Assembly (NCBI GenBank): GCA_016649795.1
Contig: JAENWZ010000028.1
Span: 1-13,819 of the forward strand
Direction of reading: 5' to 3'
DNA length: 13,819 nucleotides
Origin: Proteiniphilum sp.
Lineage (GTDB): Bacteria; Bacteroidota; Bacteroidia; Bacteroidales; Dysgonomonadaceae
Made by a program: the position numbers and the translations under genes. The notes under the pieces were generated by a model. That model did no database searches and had not been told where the DNA came from. It worked only from the letters and a program-made list of their open reading frames with translations. Positions 5,833 to 13,819 of the stretch are shown piece by piece (the stretch's first letter is position 1; each line of letters opens with the position of its first letter).

Positions 5833-8163
5833 TTATTCATTGTAAGAAAATTCTGTTTCTCCTCTATAGTATGCCTCTGAGGGGAGATGTCTTTTTATCT
5901 TTTCCCCGGAATACAGTAGTAGGTAAGATGAATTATATTCAGGCTTTCCCTTCACTTTTAATGATAGGGTGAATAGATCTCTCTTCATCGCAGGTATAAC
6001 GATTGTTGCAGCAGGTCCCTCTATATTACGGGAACTATCAGCTGCAGGACAATCCCATGTCAACAACAGAATTTCCTTATCATCATACTGCATGACAACC
6101 TCCATTTTAGATTTTTCGAGGCTTCTATAAGAGTCGTTCAGCATGTAAAGATCGCATGAAAGCACTTCTCCTGCATTCCACTCAAATTTTGGAATCCGGG
6201 CACTTGCCAATACAGGACGACATGCATTGGCTACATGATGATATGCCGGTTTGATTTCGTTCGGCCAATTTATCAAACTATTGTTTGCGGCTGATGGCCA
6301 GGGTTCCTGATAACACCAGCTTAACGCCATACTGCAATAAGGCTTTTGACGACGTGCTTCCTCATATATAAATTTCAACCCTTCACACTGTAACAACTGG
6401 CTGTACGCAACCAGCTTTTCAACTGTTTTTATTTTGCCGAAATACTTCTCCAGTGTTGGCATATCCAGCCAGCTGTCTGCCTGCCATGCTCCCATAGCAT
6501 GATGGCTCTCCCATGCCGTATTCAGCTTTGGAGGATAAAGTTCTTCATCCGGTATGAAGCTTTTCAGCACCTCAACATTGGCGGCCGCGGGAACCGCGAA
6601 CTCTGTATATGCCGTGTTCTCGGCACGTGCCATCCATTGAAAAACATCCTCATCCCTATTTTTGTCGTAGAATAGATAATGTCCATGTCCAATGCCGTAT
6701 AAAGGAGATGTGTATATAAATGGTGTGTGACGGTCCAACTCATAACAAAGCCTGTTCAGCAGACGTAATGCAAATGACTGGTCTGTCATTCCACTCCAAC
6801 TGTTGAACAATTCATTTCCACCCGACCAGATGGCAAGACAAGGATGCTTCCTTATTCTGCCAATGATTGAACGTGCTTCCTGTTCCAGGACTTTAAGGTA
6901 TTTATCATCATCGGTATAGTTGTTACAAGCCAATGGAAATTCCTGCCATACCATGATGCCTAGTTCGTCGCAAATGTCGTAAAAGACCTCCTTGTTGGTA
7001 ATACCTCCACCCCATATGCGCAGTATGTTGAAGTTGGCTTCTTTAGCAAGTATTAGCTGTTTACGGTATAATTCGGGCGTGATCAAACCAACAAACAGTT
7101 CGGGATGTACCCAATTGGATCCTTTTGCAAATATTCTCCGGTTGTTGATTTCCAGGGATATGGGTGCAACAGAACGGGTCTTTGGGAAACTGGACTCTTC
7201 CCGAAGCTTCTCATTTACGATCAGTCGTACCTTGCGAAATCCTATCTTTCTGGTATGCTGTTCCACTATTCTTTCGTTTTTATCCAACAAGAAAACGTCA
7301 CTGGTATATAACGATGGATCGCCGTATCCGTTAGGCCACCAAAGCTTGATTTCATGTAAAGAATGATGAATGCTGCTGTTATCCTCATTCAATTGTAGTT
7401 GTTTTTCAACAACGATTTTTCCCTCCGGATCTTTTAAAACCCACCTGATTCCTTTCCCTGCAATTTCATTTCCTTCAATCTCAAGGGATATATCTGCGTT
7501 TGTCAGGGCGGCATTCAGGATGTAATCTACATTCACATCGGATAAATGCGACTGATTGCGGACGATTAGTCCGGTCTCATCCCATATACCACGTGTGACC
7601 AGACGTGGGTGCCAGTCCCAGCCATAGCTGACTGCAGGCTTGGCACTTTCACGGGCATTTTGACGGTATGTCTCCTTGCCCTTTTCAAACATAACGCCAA
7701 TAGTTGGAATGGGCATCACAACTATTTTCAGTTCGTTTTCTCTCTCCAGATAGTTCGTTAAATCCAGGTCAACATAGGTAAACATCCCTTCCTGTTCCCA
7801 TATTTTCTGATTGTTCAGGTATATTTTAAACTGATAGTCGATCCCTTTCGAAAAAAAGAACAACCGCTCACCACTTTTTAAAGCTGGTTTCTTAAAATGG
7901 GTTTTATAGGTGAAATACCAGGACTCCATCCAGTCGAATTGATGAAAGTTGTCCCCGTACCACCAGGGCTGTGCATACTGCTCTCCCCTCATTACATCTA
8001 ACTGTACAGCCCCGGGAACTTGTGCGGTGAACCATTTGTCAGGTTGACCCGTCTCTTCTTTGTGATAAGCTATTTGCCAATCCATACTTTGTAACTGAGA
8101 GGTTGCATTGATTGTATACATGCTTAAAATGATAAATATAATCAGACGGTTATTGTTTTTCAC
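5833..8163 (-). CDS. Secreted GH2 family beta-mannosidase-type glycosidase
   Basis: A 776-residue family 2 glycoside hydrolase. Its order is a signal peptide (MKNNNRLIIFIILSMYTINA), a jelly-roll N-terminal domain (SWYFTYKTHF, KIYLNNQKIWEQEGMF), an immunoglobulin-like domain, then the TIM barrel. GWDWHPRL (181-188), KGSNWVHPE (about 347-355) and LRIWGGG (381-387) are typical of the beta-mannosidase branch. The acid/base Glu is in IWSGGNE (residue 451). The nucleophile is most likely Glu 521 in YTEFAVPA, where beta-mannosidases usually show SEFG or SEYG, so this motif is somewhat divergent. Such exo-enzymes release mannose from beta-1,4 linkages such as Man-GlcNAc in N-glycan cores or manno-oligosaccharides; another beta-glycoside specificity is possible. 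The start is GTG 8163, preceded by AGGAG three bases upstream, and gives a clean signal peptide. It is the last gene of the operon, 13 bp after the lipoprotein gene. No lipobox is seen, so it is expected in the periplasm. Confidence 0.88.
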   Translation of the reverse strand: MKNNNRLIIFIILSMYTINATSQLQSMDWQIAYHKEETGQPDKWFTAQVPGAVQLDVMRGEQYAQPWWYGDNFHQFDWMESWYFTYKTHFKKPALKSGERLFFFSKGIDYQFKIYLNNQKIWEQEGMFTYVDLDLTNYLERENELKIVVMPIPTIGVMFEKGKETYRQNARESAKPAVSYGWDWHPRLVTRGIWDETGLIVRNQSHLSDVNVDYILNAALTNADISLEIEGNEIAGKGIRWVLKDPEGKIVVEKQLQLNEDNSSIHHSLHEIKLWWPNGYGDPSLYTSDVFLLDKNERIVEQHTRKIGFRKVRLIVNEKLREESSFPKTRSVAPISLEINNRRIFAKGSNWVHPELFVGLITPELYRKQLILAKEANFNILRIWGGGITNKEVFYDICDELGIMVWQEFPLACNNYTDDDKYLKVLEQEARSIIGRIRKHPCLAIWSGGNELFNSWSGMTDQSFALRLLNRLCYELDRHTPFIYTSPLYGIGHGHYLFYDKNRDEDVFQWMARAENTAYTEFAVPAAANVEVLKSFIPDEELYPPKLNTAWESHHAMGAWQADSWLDMPTLEKYFGKIKTVEKLVAYSQLLQCEGLKFIYEEARRQKPYCSMALSWCYQEPWPSAANNSLINWPNEIKPAYHHVANACRPVLASARIPKFEWNAGEVLSCDLYMLNDSYRSLEKSKMEVVMQYDDKEILLLTWDCPAADSSRNIEGPAATIVIPAMKRDLFTLSLKVKGKPEYNSSYLLLYSGEKIKRHLPSEAYYRGETEFSYNE

Positions 8164-8176
8164 AGTCTCCTGTTTA

Positions 8177-9418
8177 TTATGACCAAATATCTTTTATCGT
8201 CTCTTCCAGATTCATCCCGTGAGGGAAATCGGGTGTACGCGTATTGGCATGACATTTTCTTACAGGTTGCCCATCTCCTGTCACCATGATCCGGCATACA
8301 GGCATCTGTAAAAATCCGTTGGGATCATTCTCTCTTATCCAGTTATATGCATAACGCAACCATTTCTTTCGGTATGCTTCCTCTTGAAGACAGAACCATG
8401 TGATTTCATCATAACCCCACACTGAGCCTGAATCGATGGTTGCCTCTCCGGGAGTATCACTCACCCCGAAATTATCGAACTCCACAAGGTAAGGTATTGA
8501 CTCGCATTCCCACCCGGAAGGTGTGATACCACCCTGGCTGCGGCCGAAGAAACTATCGAGATACCCAATTTCTAAAACCGACTGTTGTGGTTTTTCAGGG
8601 ATCTCTTTGATCCGCAGTGGGAAAGAATGGAAGTCTAACAGACTTATACCATTTATGACCATTCCTCCCGATGGTGTGTGAGCATCAAGCAGTACCCATT
8701 TTCTACGGGCATGTTTTTTGGCATAACTGCGTATCTTGTCAAGCACTTCAATCCAACATTCAAAATTTTTGTCCTCTATACCAATCAAGGCCACTTGTCC
8801 TAAATGGAGTGCTTCGCAACCGATATTCATGTATGTGCCGGCTAAAAACATAAACCATAATTGCGTCTCTGTTCTGGTAATATCGGGAACACTCGTCTCT
8901 TTACCCCAAAAATCAATATATTTTCCGTCACGATTAAGCATCTCTTTATACCTGAAGTTACGTTGTTCTACAGGCAGGTCATATGCCATAAAAACCCATT
9001 CCGGTATACTTATGTTGTTCACCTCCGTGCTGATAGCTTCAAAAAGAGCTGCCTGAAAAACCACATCAGGATCATTAGCATGCACTTCGGTTACCAGTTT
9101 CTCGGCATTATCTAAAAAGTCAGGAATATTAAAGTCTCCTTCGTCGCCCCAACGATATATTGCACGACCTATAAACTTGGCACCAATATTTTGTATCAGT
9201 TTTACATCTCTTTCCTTGTCCGGATAGAAACCGTCGTTACAAAAAGGGTCTACGGTTAAGAATTCAGCCATTGTCACTGCTCTGTCAAGGTAGTTTTCAA
9301 GGTTCTCCCTGGTAATACCTGTTTCATCAAAATTGTAATTCGAGTTTTGATTATATCCATTGCATGCATAAAGAGCTATAGTCAGAATGCAGTAGTAGAT
9401 TATATACATTTTTTTCAT
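8177..9418 (-). CDS. Unrecognised lipoprotein of 413 residues, possible barrel-type glycosidase
   Basis: The N-terminus MKKMYIIYYCILTIALYAC is a lipoprotein signal with the acylated Cys probably at residue 19 (LYAC), so the protein is membrane-anchored on the periplasmic or outer face. The remaining 394 residues match no family I can name. Several segments look like beta-strands ending in polar or acidic residues, as in alpha/beta-barrel glycosidases: VVFQAALFEAI (119-129), GCEALHLGQVALIG (200-213), KWVLLDAHTP (240-249), IPYLVEFDNFG (308-318) and WGYDEITWF (334-342). The sequence is rich in Trp and Tyr, as is usual for sugar-binding proteins. Glu 202, Asp 245, Glu 313, Asp 315 and Asp 337/Glu 338 would be the residues to consider as catalytic (inference). 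It lies 63 bp after the GxGYxYP gene and 13 bp before the GH2 gene, so it is co-transcribed with mannose-processing enzymes. Start ATG 9418; an alternative ATG three codons later changes little. Confidence 0.8.
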   Translation of the reverse strand: MKKMYIIYYCILTIALYACNGYNQNSNYNFDETGITRENLENYLDRAVTMAEFLTVDPFCNDGFYPDKERDVKLIQNIGAKFIGRAIYRWGDEGDFNIPDFLDNAEKLVTEVHANDPDVVFQAALFEAISTEVNNISIPEWVFMAYDLPVEQRNFRYKEMLNRDGKYIDFWGKETSVPDITRTETQLWFMFLAGTYMNIGCEALHLGQVALIGIEDKNFECWIEVLDKIRSYAKKHARRKWVLLDAHTPSGGMVINGISLLDFHSFPLRIKEIPEKPQQSVLEIGYLDSFFGRSQGGITPSGWECESIPYLVEFDNFGVSDTPGEATIDSGSVWGYDEITWFCLQEEAYRKKWLRYAYNWIRENDPNGFLQMPVCRIMVTGDGQPVRKCHANTRTPDFPHGMNLEETIKDIWS

Positions 9419-9481
9419 TTTTTCCGTTCTGTTTTGTTTGATGACTTTCCTCCATACCTGTTAACTTTATGTCTGCATGGA

Positions 9482-11383
9482 TTATCCTTCTTTAATTCTG
9501 CCGTTTGCCGCATCCGGGTTCTGCTGAAGCCAGATACGATATAATTCAAAGAATGTAGGTGCGTCGAGTAATTCAATGTCAGGATTGATCTTCTCCAATT
9601 CATCCGTGACCTCTACATACCAATCGGGCGTTTTTAGAATATTCCGGAACCAGTGAAAGGGTATCGGGCGATCAGAGACCCTTTGAACAATACGTTGTGC
9701 AGCTTCTTTTGGATTTTGCTGAATATCTTCATCTGATCGTAAAACAGGCATATTACCATGCAACATTGTTAACGGCACTTTTTGAGGTACGATGCCATCC
9801 GGACTAAATGAAGCATAACAATCCAACCCTTCTTTAGAGAGACCAGGAGCAGTACCATCGATTACAAAACCGGTGATTGTTAGATCCCATCGGTTGTAAT
9901 AGGGAATACAATGATTAGCCCACGCTTCCAATCCCGATTTGAATCCCGATATCTCTCTGGGCTCCTGTAACATCCCGGGCATCAGATACCCTGCACCGTT
10001 GTCAGCAGCAACGAAATAATCATTGGGGGTAGCAGTCTCACGAAAATAGTCTAAAGCCATCGGTACCCTGTTCTCCAATACCGGACTTATTGCCCACATC
10101 ATCGGTACTTCTCCTCTGTTTTTGTTATCCCAGATAGTGGGTGTACGCTGTGCTACCCATGAAGAAGCATCATAATCACCTACATAGAAGATAATAAAAT
10201 CTCTTCCCCTGAAATCCACCTTACCCTCATCATCGATATATCCCCTCTGTTTTAAATCTTCAATCGTTACCTTTTGTTGCGGATATTTGTCCTTCAAAGG
10301 AAAATGTGTCCAGAAAGAAGCATTGGCTAAAGCGCCATAACCAATAGCATCGGCGTCTTTAAACGCATTATATGCCCCGATAAGCCGGGAGAACTCCCAT
10401 TCTGTGGCCACATCCCCATGTGTACCTCCGGCATGTTGTGTATATTTGAAAGCCCATGAAGGAAATCCTCCTATGTAGCACATCTTCTCTCCTTTATTGA
10501 TCCTGTAGGCTTCGGTAAGAAATTTTTTCAGTGTAGCCAGGTCAGTTCCTAAAGTCTGATCAACGTCATCCGTAGCCGGCTCATCTCCCCAGGGGGAGAG
10601 GTCGAAGAAAAAGGCTTTTTTGCTGACGAAAAAGTCGTGATTGGTCAGTGTATGATGATTCACAACAGTTGCAGTAGGGTTAGTGCGCCATTTCTGATCA
10701 ATGTAATAGGCTCCGAAATCTCCGGCACATTTATTGGTCTTCATATATTTCTCGATAAACCAGATATATGGATCGTTCTTTAAGGAGCCGGTTGATATCC
10801 TGTCGGTGCCCGGAATGGTATCTTTCCCTGTAAAGAGCGGTGAACCATCCTGATTGATCAGTCTCACCTTCACTTTCAACTCAGGTCCCGTGAGCACGAT
10901 GCGCGAATAGAGACTCCCCGGCTCAGTATCATAACGAACGGCAATCAGGTCTTCAGCACCTGCAACTGCTGAGGCAACATTGCTGGTAGATGCAATGGAA
11001 GAATCGTACACAACAACACCATTGATGAAGTGTTTGTAAGCGTCAATTAATTCAACTATATCATGATAGACTATAGTATCTTTCTCATGGAGCCATTTTC
11101 CCTGCTGGCGGTATTTATTCCACCAGTATGTATCAATCTCAATTCCTGATTCAACGACATAGTTGATAAACAGGCGAGGTGCATCCCTGTTGACGATCCC
11201 TTGCAGGGTGGCCACCGTATGAATATCGTCCCACATACTTTCCACCTGTTGGGGGTCATTCAAATCATCACTCAGACTATATGTCAGATCGAACATCCCA
11301 ATTACATCCGAATATTTCTCTTTGCATGAAAAGAGGGTGAGTAATATAAAGCTAAAGCAGACTGTTCTTTTTATTCGTAACAT
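9482..11383 (-). CDS. GxGYxYP-family lipoprotein (putative glycoside hydrolase)
   Basis: A 633-residue lipoprotein: MLRIKRTVCF, then SFILLTLFSC, with the lipidated Cys at residue 20. It resembles the GxGYxYP family, named for a conserved Gly/Tyr motif and regarded as putative carbohydrate-active proteins in gut-type Bacteroidota. The N-terminal part (about 25-250) corresponds to the family's N-terminal domain, with TLQGIVNRDAPRLFI at about 59-73. The central and C-terminal part holds FIIFYVGDYDASSW (about 396-409), MWAISPVLENRVP (about 429-441) and the signature NGAGYLMPG (462-470). The second Tyr of the signature is Met here. Many conserved Asp, Trp and His residues fit a hydrolase, but no catalytic residue is established to my knowledge. 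The start ATG 11383 has an A-rich leader (ACAAAAAA) instead of a Shine-Dalgarno site. It lies 57 bp downstream of the GH92 gene and 63 bp upstream of the next lipoprotein gene, in the same operon. Confidence 0.82.
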   Translation of the reverse strand: MLRIKRTVCFSFILLTLFSCKEKYSDVIGMFDLTYSLSDDLNDPQQVESMWDDIHTVATLQGIVNRDAPRLFINYVVESGIEIDTYWWNKYRQQGKWLHEKDTIVYHDIVELIDAYKHFINGVVVYDSSIASTSNVASAVAGAEDLIAVRYDTEPGSLYSRIVLTGPELKVKVRLINQDGSPLFTGKDTIPGTDRISTGSLKNDPYIWFIEKYMKTNKCAGDFGAYYIDQKWRTNPTATVVNHHTLTNHDFFVSKKAFFFDLSPWGDEPATDDVDQTLGTDLATLKKFLTEAYRINKGEKMCYIGGFPSWAFKYTQHAGGTHGDVATEWEFSRLIGAYNAFKDADAIGYGALANASFWTHFPLKDKYPQQKVTIEDLKQRGYIDDEGKVDFRGRDFIIFYVGDYDASSWVAQRTPTIWDNKNRGEVPMMWAISPVLENRVPMALDYFRETATPNDYFVAADNGAGYLMPGMLQEPREISGFKSGLEAWANHCIPYYNRWDLTITGFVIDGTAPGLSKEGLDCYASFSPDGIVPQKVPLTMLHGNMPVLRSDEDIQQNPKEAAQRIVQRVSDRPIPFHWFRNILKTPDWYVEVTDELEKINPDIELLDAPTFFELYRIWLQQNPDAANGRIKEG

Positions 11384-11440
11384 TTTTTTGTTTTATTAAA
11401 ATAGATCGCATAGCTACGATAGAGGATGATAGACAAACGT

Positions 11441-13672
11441 TTATATTCCCTGCATATCTATAGCAGAGGGTGGAGGAGACTCAATACCCCACTTTTTATT
11501 CGGGCGGTCACCCATTTCCAGGACCAATGTGCCACCATTGACCAGATCATCGTGTGTAAACCAGGTGCGATTCAGCGCTTCTCCGTTCAGCGTGGCGGAT
11601 TGAATATATTTGTTGCTCCACGAAGCGTTTTTTGCTTCGACGACAAATTGATTTCCGTTATCCAACTTTATAGTCGATTTTGTAAATAGAGGACTCCCAA
11701 TGGTATAAACCGGAATACCCGGGGTTACAGGGTAAAAGCCCAGTTGAGAGAAGACAACAAAAGCGGTCATTCCACCACCATCTTCATCGCCGGGAATACC
11801 CATCAGGTCATTACGGAACCAACTCTCAAGCAACATCCGGATACGTTTCTGCGTCTTCCAGGGTTGACCTGCATAATTATAGAGGTAGGGTATGTGAAAG
11901 CTTGGTTCGTTGCCCATCACATACTGACCTACATTACCTGTAGCATCGGGATGTATCGCATAATATTTCCATTTGGAGAGCTTCAAATCTTCCACAAAGA
12001 GCTGATCGAGTTTCTGGATGAATGGTTGATTGCCACCGAACAAATCTATCAGATCCGGAATGTTATGGCGCACATTCCAAATATAAGTCCAGGCATTGTT
12101 CTCAGCATAGTATGCCCTTGCACCGATTCCACCGGAGAAAATGTAGTCGAATGGCTCTATAAATGCACCATTTTTATCTTTTGGGTGAAAGAAACCGGTT
12201 TTCTTATTGAACAAATTTCGATAATTAAATGCACGGTTCAGGAAAAAGTGGTAATCATCTTCTCTCTGTAAATATTTTGCCATTTGGGCGATGCACCAGT
12301 CATCATACGAGGCAGCTTGAGTGACAGCTACCGAATTTCTTTGTTCAAAATCACTAACTATAGACAATGATTCTTTTTCGTCGGGGTGGAGTCCGGGGAA
12401 CCATCCATGTTCATGATAAAAATCGTCCAGTTCTGTCTTAGGGGCACGACGCCAGGGAATCATTGTCTCATTGAGAACAGTGTTTTTCATTCCCTCGAAT
12501 GCTTTCTCCACATCAAATTGAATGCCTTTACTTAAAGCATCCGCAAACATCACTGCAGCATGGTTGCCATTCATGCAGTGAGCATCACCGAACACACATG
12601 GGAATGTGGGCATCCATTTCTCATCAGAATGCTCATACATCCTGATATAGGATGCCAGTTTTTCTTCTTCTGCCCTAGGATTAAGAATGATCTGTAACGG
12701 ATGAAGTGCCAGGTAATTATCCCATATCCAATCATCTGTCCAGAAGGATACACCTTCATCATCGTGTACTCTGCCATCAAAACCGTTATAGTATTTACCA
12801 TCCTCTGAAATATTGATCATTCTTTCGTGTGCCCGGTACAATGAAGTGTAAAAAACCGTTTTCTGATCTTCCGTAGCACCTTCAACTTCTATTTTACCCA
12901 ATGTTTCGTTCCACTTTGCACGTGCTGCTTTTGCCAGGGCATCAATATCATATCCTGATAGTTCGTTTTCCATATTTTTCCGTGCTTGTTCCCGGCTGAT
13001 ATATGATATTCCATAGCGAATACGTACTTCATTTGTTTTTTCATCAAACCCGGCGTAAATGGCTTTTCGATCTTCCGTGTCCTTGCCTCCTGTCACTGTA
13101 GGCTCCTGTTCAAATTCAAGATAAAAGTAATGTTTGATTCCATGATAGATCTCATACCCCTGCATTGTACTTTCTTCTGCAATTAGTTCTCCGTTACCGG
13201 CAGTACGTAACATTACATATCTGGGACCCTCTTTTTCAAAAGTAAGCGTAAATATTGCCGAACGAGCAGCCGGCGCGAAACGTGTTAGAATGCCATGGTC
13301 ATCTAAATAAACTGAATAGTGATAAGGGGTGGATACTTCATGATCGTAACGATAATTCAGATTCGGCGTTAATTCACTCACCTCTCCGCAATAAGGCATC
13401 AAATACAACAGGTCACCCTGACGATGTGAGGGCACGTTCAGTGGTAGTCCCTGCATCCGGTCGGTAACAAATTCAGTATGAGCCGGGATCATACGTAACA
13501 TGCTATTAGGAAGATGTGTAACCGGAAATGTGGGTACCAAAAGGATACTAATATTTCCAATACGATTATTGACATAATCGATGGGTTCTTTTTTTTGTTC
13601 CTTCTCTATTGTTTGTTGGCAACCGGCAAGAACCAGTACCATCATCATTGTAAATAAAAATATTTTCTTCAT
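11441..13672 (-). CDS. GH92 family alpha-mannosidase lipoprotein
   Basis: A calcium-dependent inverting exo-alpha-mannosidase family common in Bacteroidota that degrade N-glycans and mannans. The start is ATG 13672 (743 residues); the frame extends two codons to a TTG at 13678, which I reject. The signal MKKIFLF...VLVLAGC has a classical lipobox (LAGC, Cys 18). The N-terminal beta-sandwich contains the family-like segment NSMLRMIPAHTEF (about 57-69) in place of the GHTFPGA/PFGMVQ stretch seen in many GH92 proteins. This marks it as a member of a divergent branch. The (alpha/alpha)6 catalytic domain has SFWTDDWIWDNY (about 309-320), AENNAWTYIW with the probable general-acid Glu at about 524, GNEPSFHIPYLY (about 587-598), and PGDEDGGGM with the candidate base Asp residues at 629 and 631, followed by FSQLGFYPVTPG. 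Length is normal for the family. The upstream gene ends only 9 bp before its start, so they are co-transcribed. Linkage preference cannot be inferred with confidence. Confidence 0.92.
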   Translation of the reverse strand: MKKIFLFTMMMVLVLAGCQQTIEKEQKKEPIDYVNNRIGNISILLVPTFPVTHLPNSMLRMIPAHTEFVTDRMQGLPLNVPSHRQGDLLYLMPYCGEVSELTPNLNYRYDHEVSTPYHYSVYLDDHGILTRFAPAARSAIFTLTFEKEGPRYVMLRTAGNGELIAEESTMQGYEIYHGIKHYFYLEFEQEPTVTGGKDTEDRKAIYAGFDEKTNEVRIRYGISYISREQARKNMENELSGYDIDALAKAARAKWNETLGKIEVEGATEDQKTVFYTSLYRAHERMINISEDGKYYNGFDGRVHDDEGVSFWTDDWIWDNYLALHPLQIILNPRAEEEKLASYIRMYEHSDEKWMPTFPCVFGDAHCMNGNHAAVMFADALSKGIQFDVEKAFEGMKNTVLNETMIPWRRAPKTELDDFYHEHGWFPGLHPDEKESLSIVSDFEQRNSVAVTQAASYDDWCIAQMAKYLQREDDYHFFLNRAFNYRNLFNKKTGFFHPKDKNGAFIEPFDYIFSGGIGARAYYAENNAWTYIWNVRHNIPDLIDLFGGNQPFIQKLDQLFVEDLKLSKWKYYAIHPDATGNVGQYVMGNEPSFHIPYLYNYAGQPWKTQKRIRMLLESWFRNDLMGIPGDEDGGGMTAFVVFSQLGFYPVTPGIPVYTIGSPLFTKSTIKLDNGNQFVVEAKNASWSNKYIQSATLNGEALNRTWFTHDDLVNGGTLVLEMGDRPNKKWGIESPPPSAIDMQGI

Positions 13673-13681
13673 ATCCAATAA

Positions 13682-13819
13682 TTATTTGGTGTATATTAAA
13701 TTAACAGGTAGTTGGCAGATCATTTCAATAATATGGCGGTTCCCTTTTTTTGCCTCTTCAAAGAACAACTCATCCGATGGGAAAAAGTTGCCATTCTGGT
13801 CTTTTCCCCTGAAAGAGAT
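13682..13819 (-). CDS. 3' end of an unrecognised gene at the right edge
   Basis: Reading leftward from the window edge gives 45 uninterrupted codons to TAA at 13682-13684, ending NRHIIEMICQLPVNLIYTK. The stop lies 9 bp before the GH92 start, so this is the preceding gene of the same operon. The visible tail (FRGKDQNGNFFPSDELFF at its start) resembles a soluble, mixed alpha/beta C-terminus. I cannot assign a family from so short a piece. Confidence 0.6.
   Translation of the reverse strand: MSFRGKDQNGNFFPSDELFFEEAKKGNRHIIEMICQLPVNLIYTK

Noticed and set aside
6992..7366. 124-residue plus-strand frame antisense to the GH2 gene
   Set aside because: It is fully within conserved GH2 barrel and linker coding sequence and its composition is that of an antisense shadow.
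11384..11440. Possible separate promoter between the GH92 and GxGYxYP genes
   Set aside because: The 57-base gap is A-rich but has no convincing TTTG/TAnnTTTG pair at the right spacing, so read-through in one operon is simpler.
11744..12271. 175-residue plus-strand reading frame antisense to GH92
   Set aside because: It lies entirely opposite conserved GH92 catalytic-domain sequence, shows no recognisable domain, and is explained as a shadow frame.
13673..13678. TTG 13678 as start of the GH92 gene
   Set aside because: ATG two codons later gives the standard lipoprotein signal MKKIFLF and avoids a rare start codon.
1..13819. CRISPR array, tRNA, rRNA, insertion sequence or SusC/SusD genes
   Set aside because: No regularly spaced repeats, cloverleaf-like sequence, transposase motif, TonB-dependent receptor or SusD-like sequence was seen on either strand.

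Overview
The window looks like a chromosomal carbohydrate-utilisation region from a member of the Bacteroidota, most likely order Bacteroidales. The reasons are the gene families present (GH92, GH38, GxGYxYP lipoproteins, a GH2 beta-mannosidase type), the many signal peptides and lipoboxes, A-rich leaders with few Shine-Dalgarno sites, and moderate to low GC. Assignment to genus is not possible from the window alone. No SusC/SusD pair, regulator, tRNA, rRNA, CRISPR array or insertion sequence was seen.

Layout. Positions 1-1045 (+) hold the 3' part of a tandem-domain class II aldolase whose second domain has lost its active-site residues. Positions 1046-1847 are a mostly non-coding gap. It contains a weak terminator, a 119-codon reading frame that looks like the surviving 3' end of a larger secreted-protein gene, a strong 15-bp terminator hairpin, and a candidate Bacteroidota-type promoter. 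From about 1848 a short plus-strand operon starts: a secreted GH38 alpha-mannosidase, then a mutarotase-like protein (4-bp ATGA overlap), then a 48-codon reading frame joined by a second ATGA overlap. It ends in a hairpin plus T-run near 5779-5819.

Facing it is a tightly packed minus-strand operon that enters from the right edge. In order of transcription it holds the 3' end of an unrecognised gene (beyond 13682), a GH92 alpha-mannosidase lipoprotein, a GxGYxYP-family lipoprotein, an unrecognised 413-residue lipoprotein, and a secreted GH2 beta-mannosidase-type enzyme. Gaps are about 9, 57, 63 and 13 bp. The promoter of this operon lies outside the window.

Taken together, the two convergent operons form a mannoside-processing cassette. 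GH92 and GH38 would remove alpha-linked mannose and GH2 would cleave the remaining beta-mannosidic linkage, a combination suited to N-glycan-like or other alpha/beta-mannose glycans (inference). The most novel content is the pair of poorly characterised lipoproteins embedded among these enzymes, especially the one at 8177-9418, which has features compatible with an undescribed barrel-type glycosidase. The degenerate half of the tandem aldolase is also notable.
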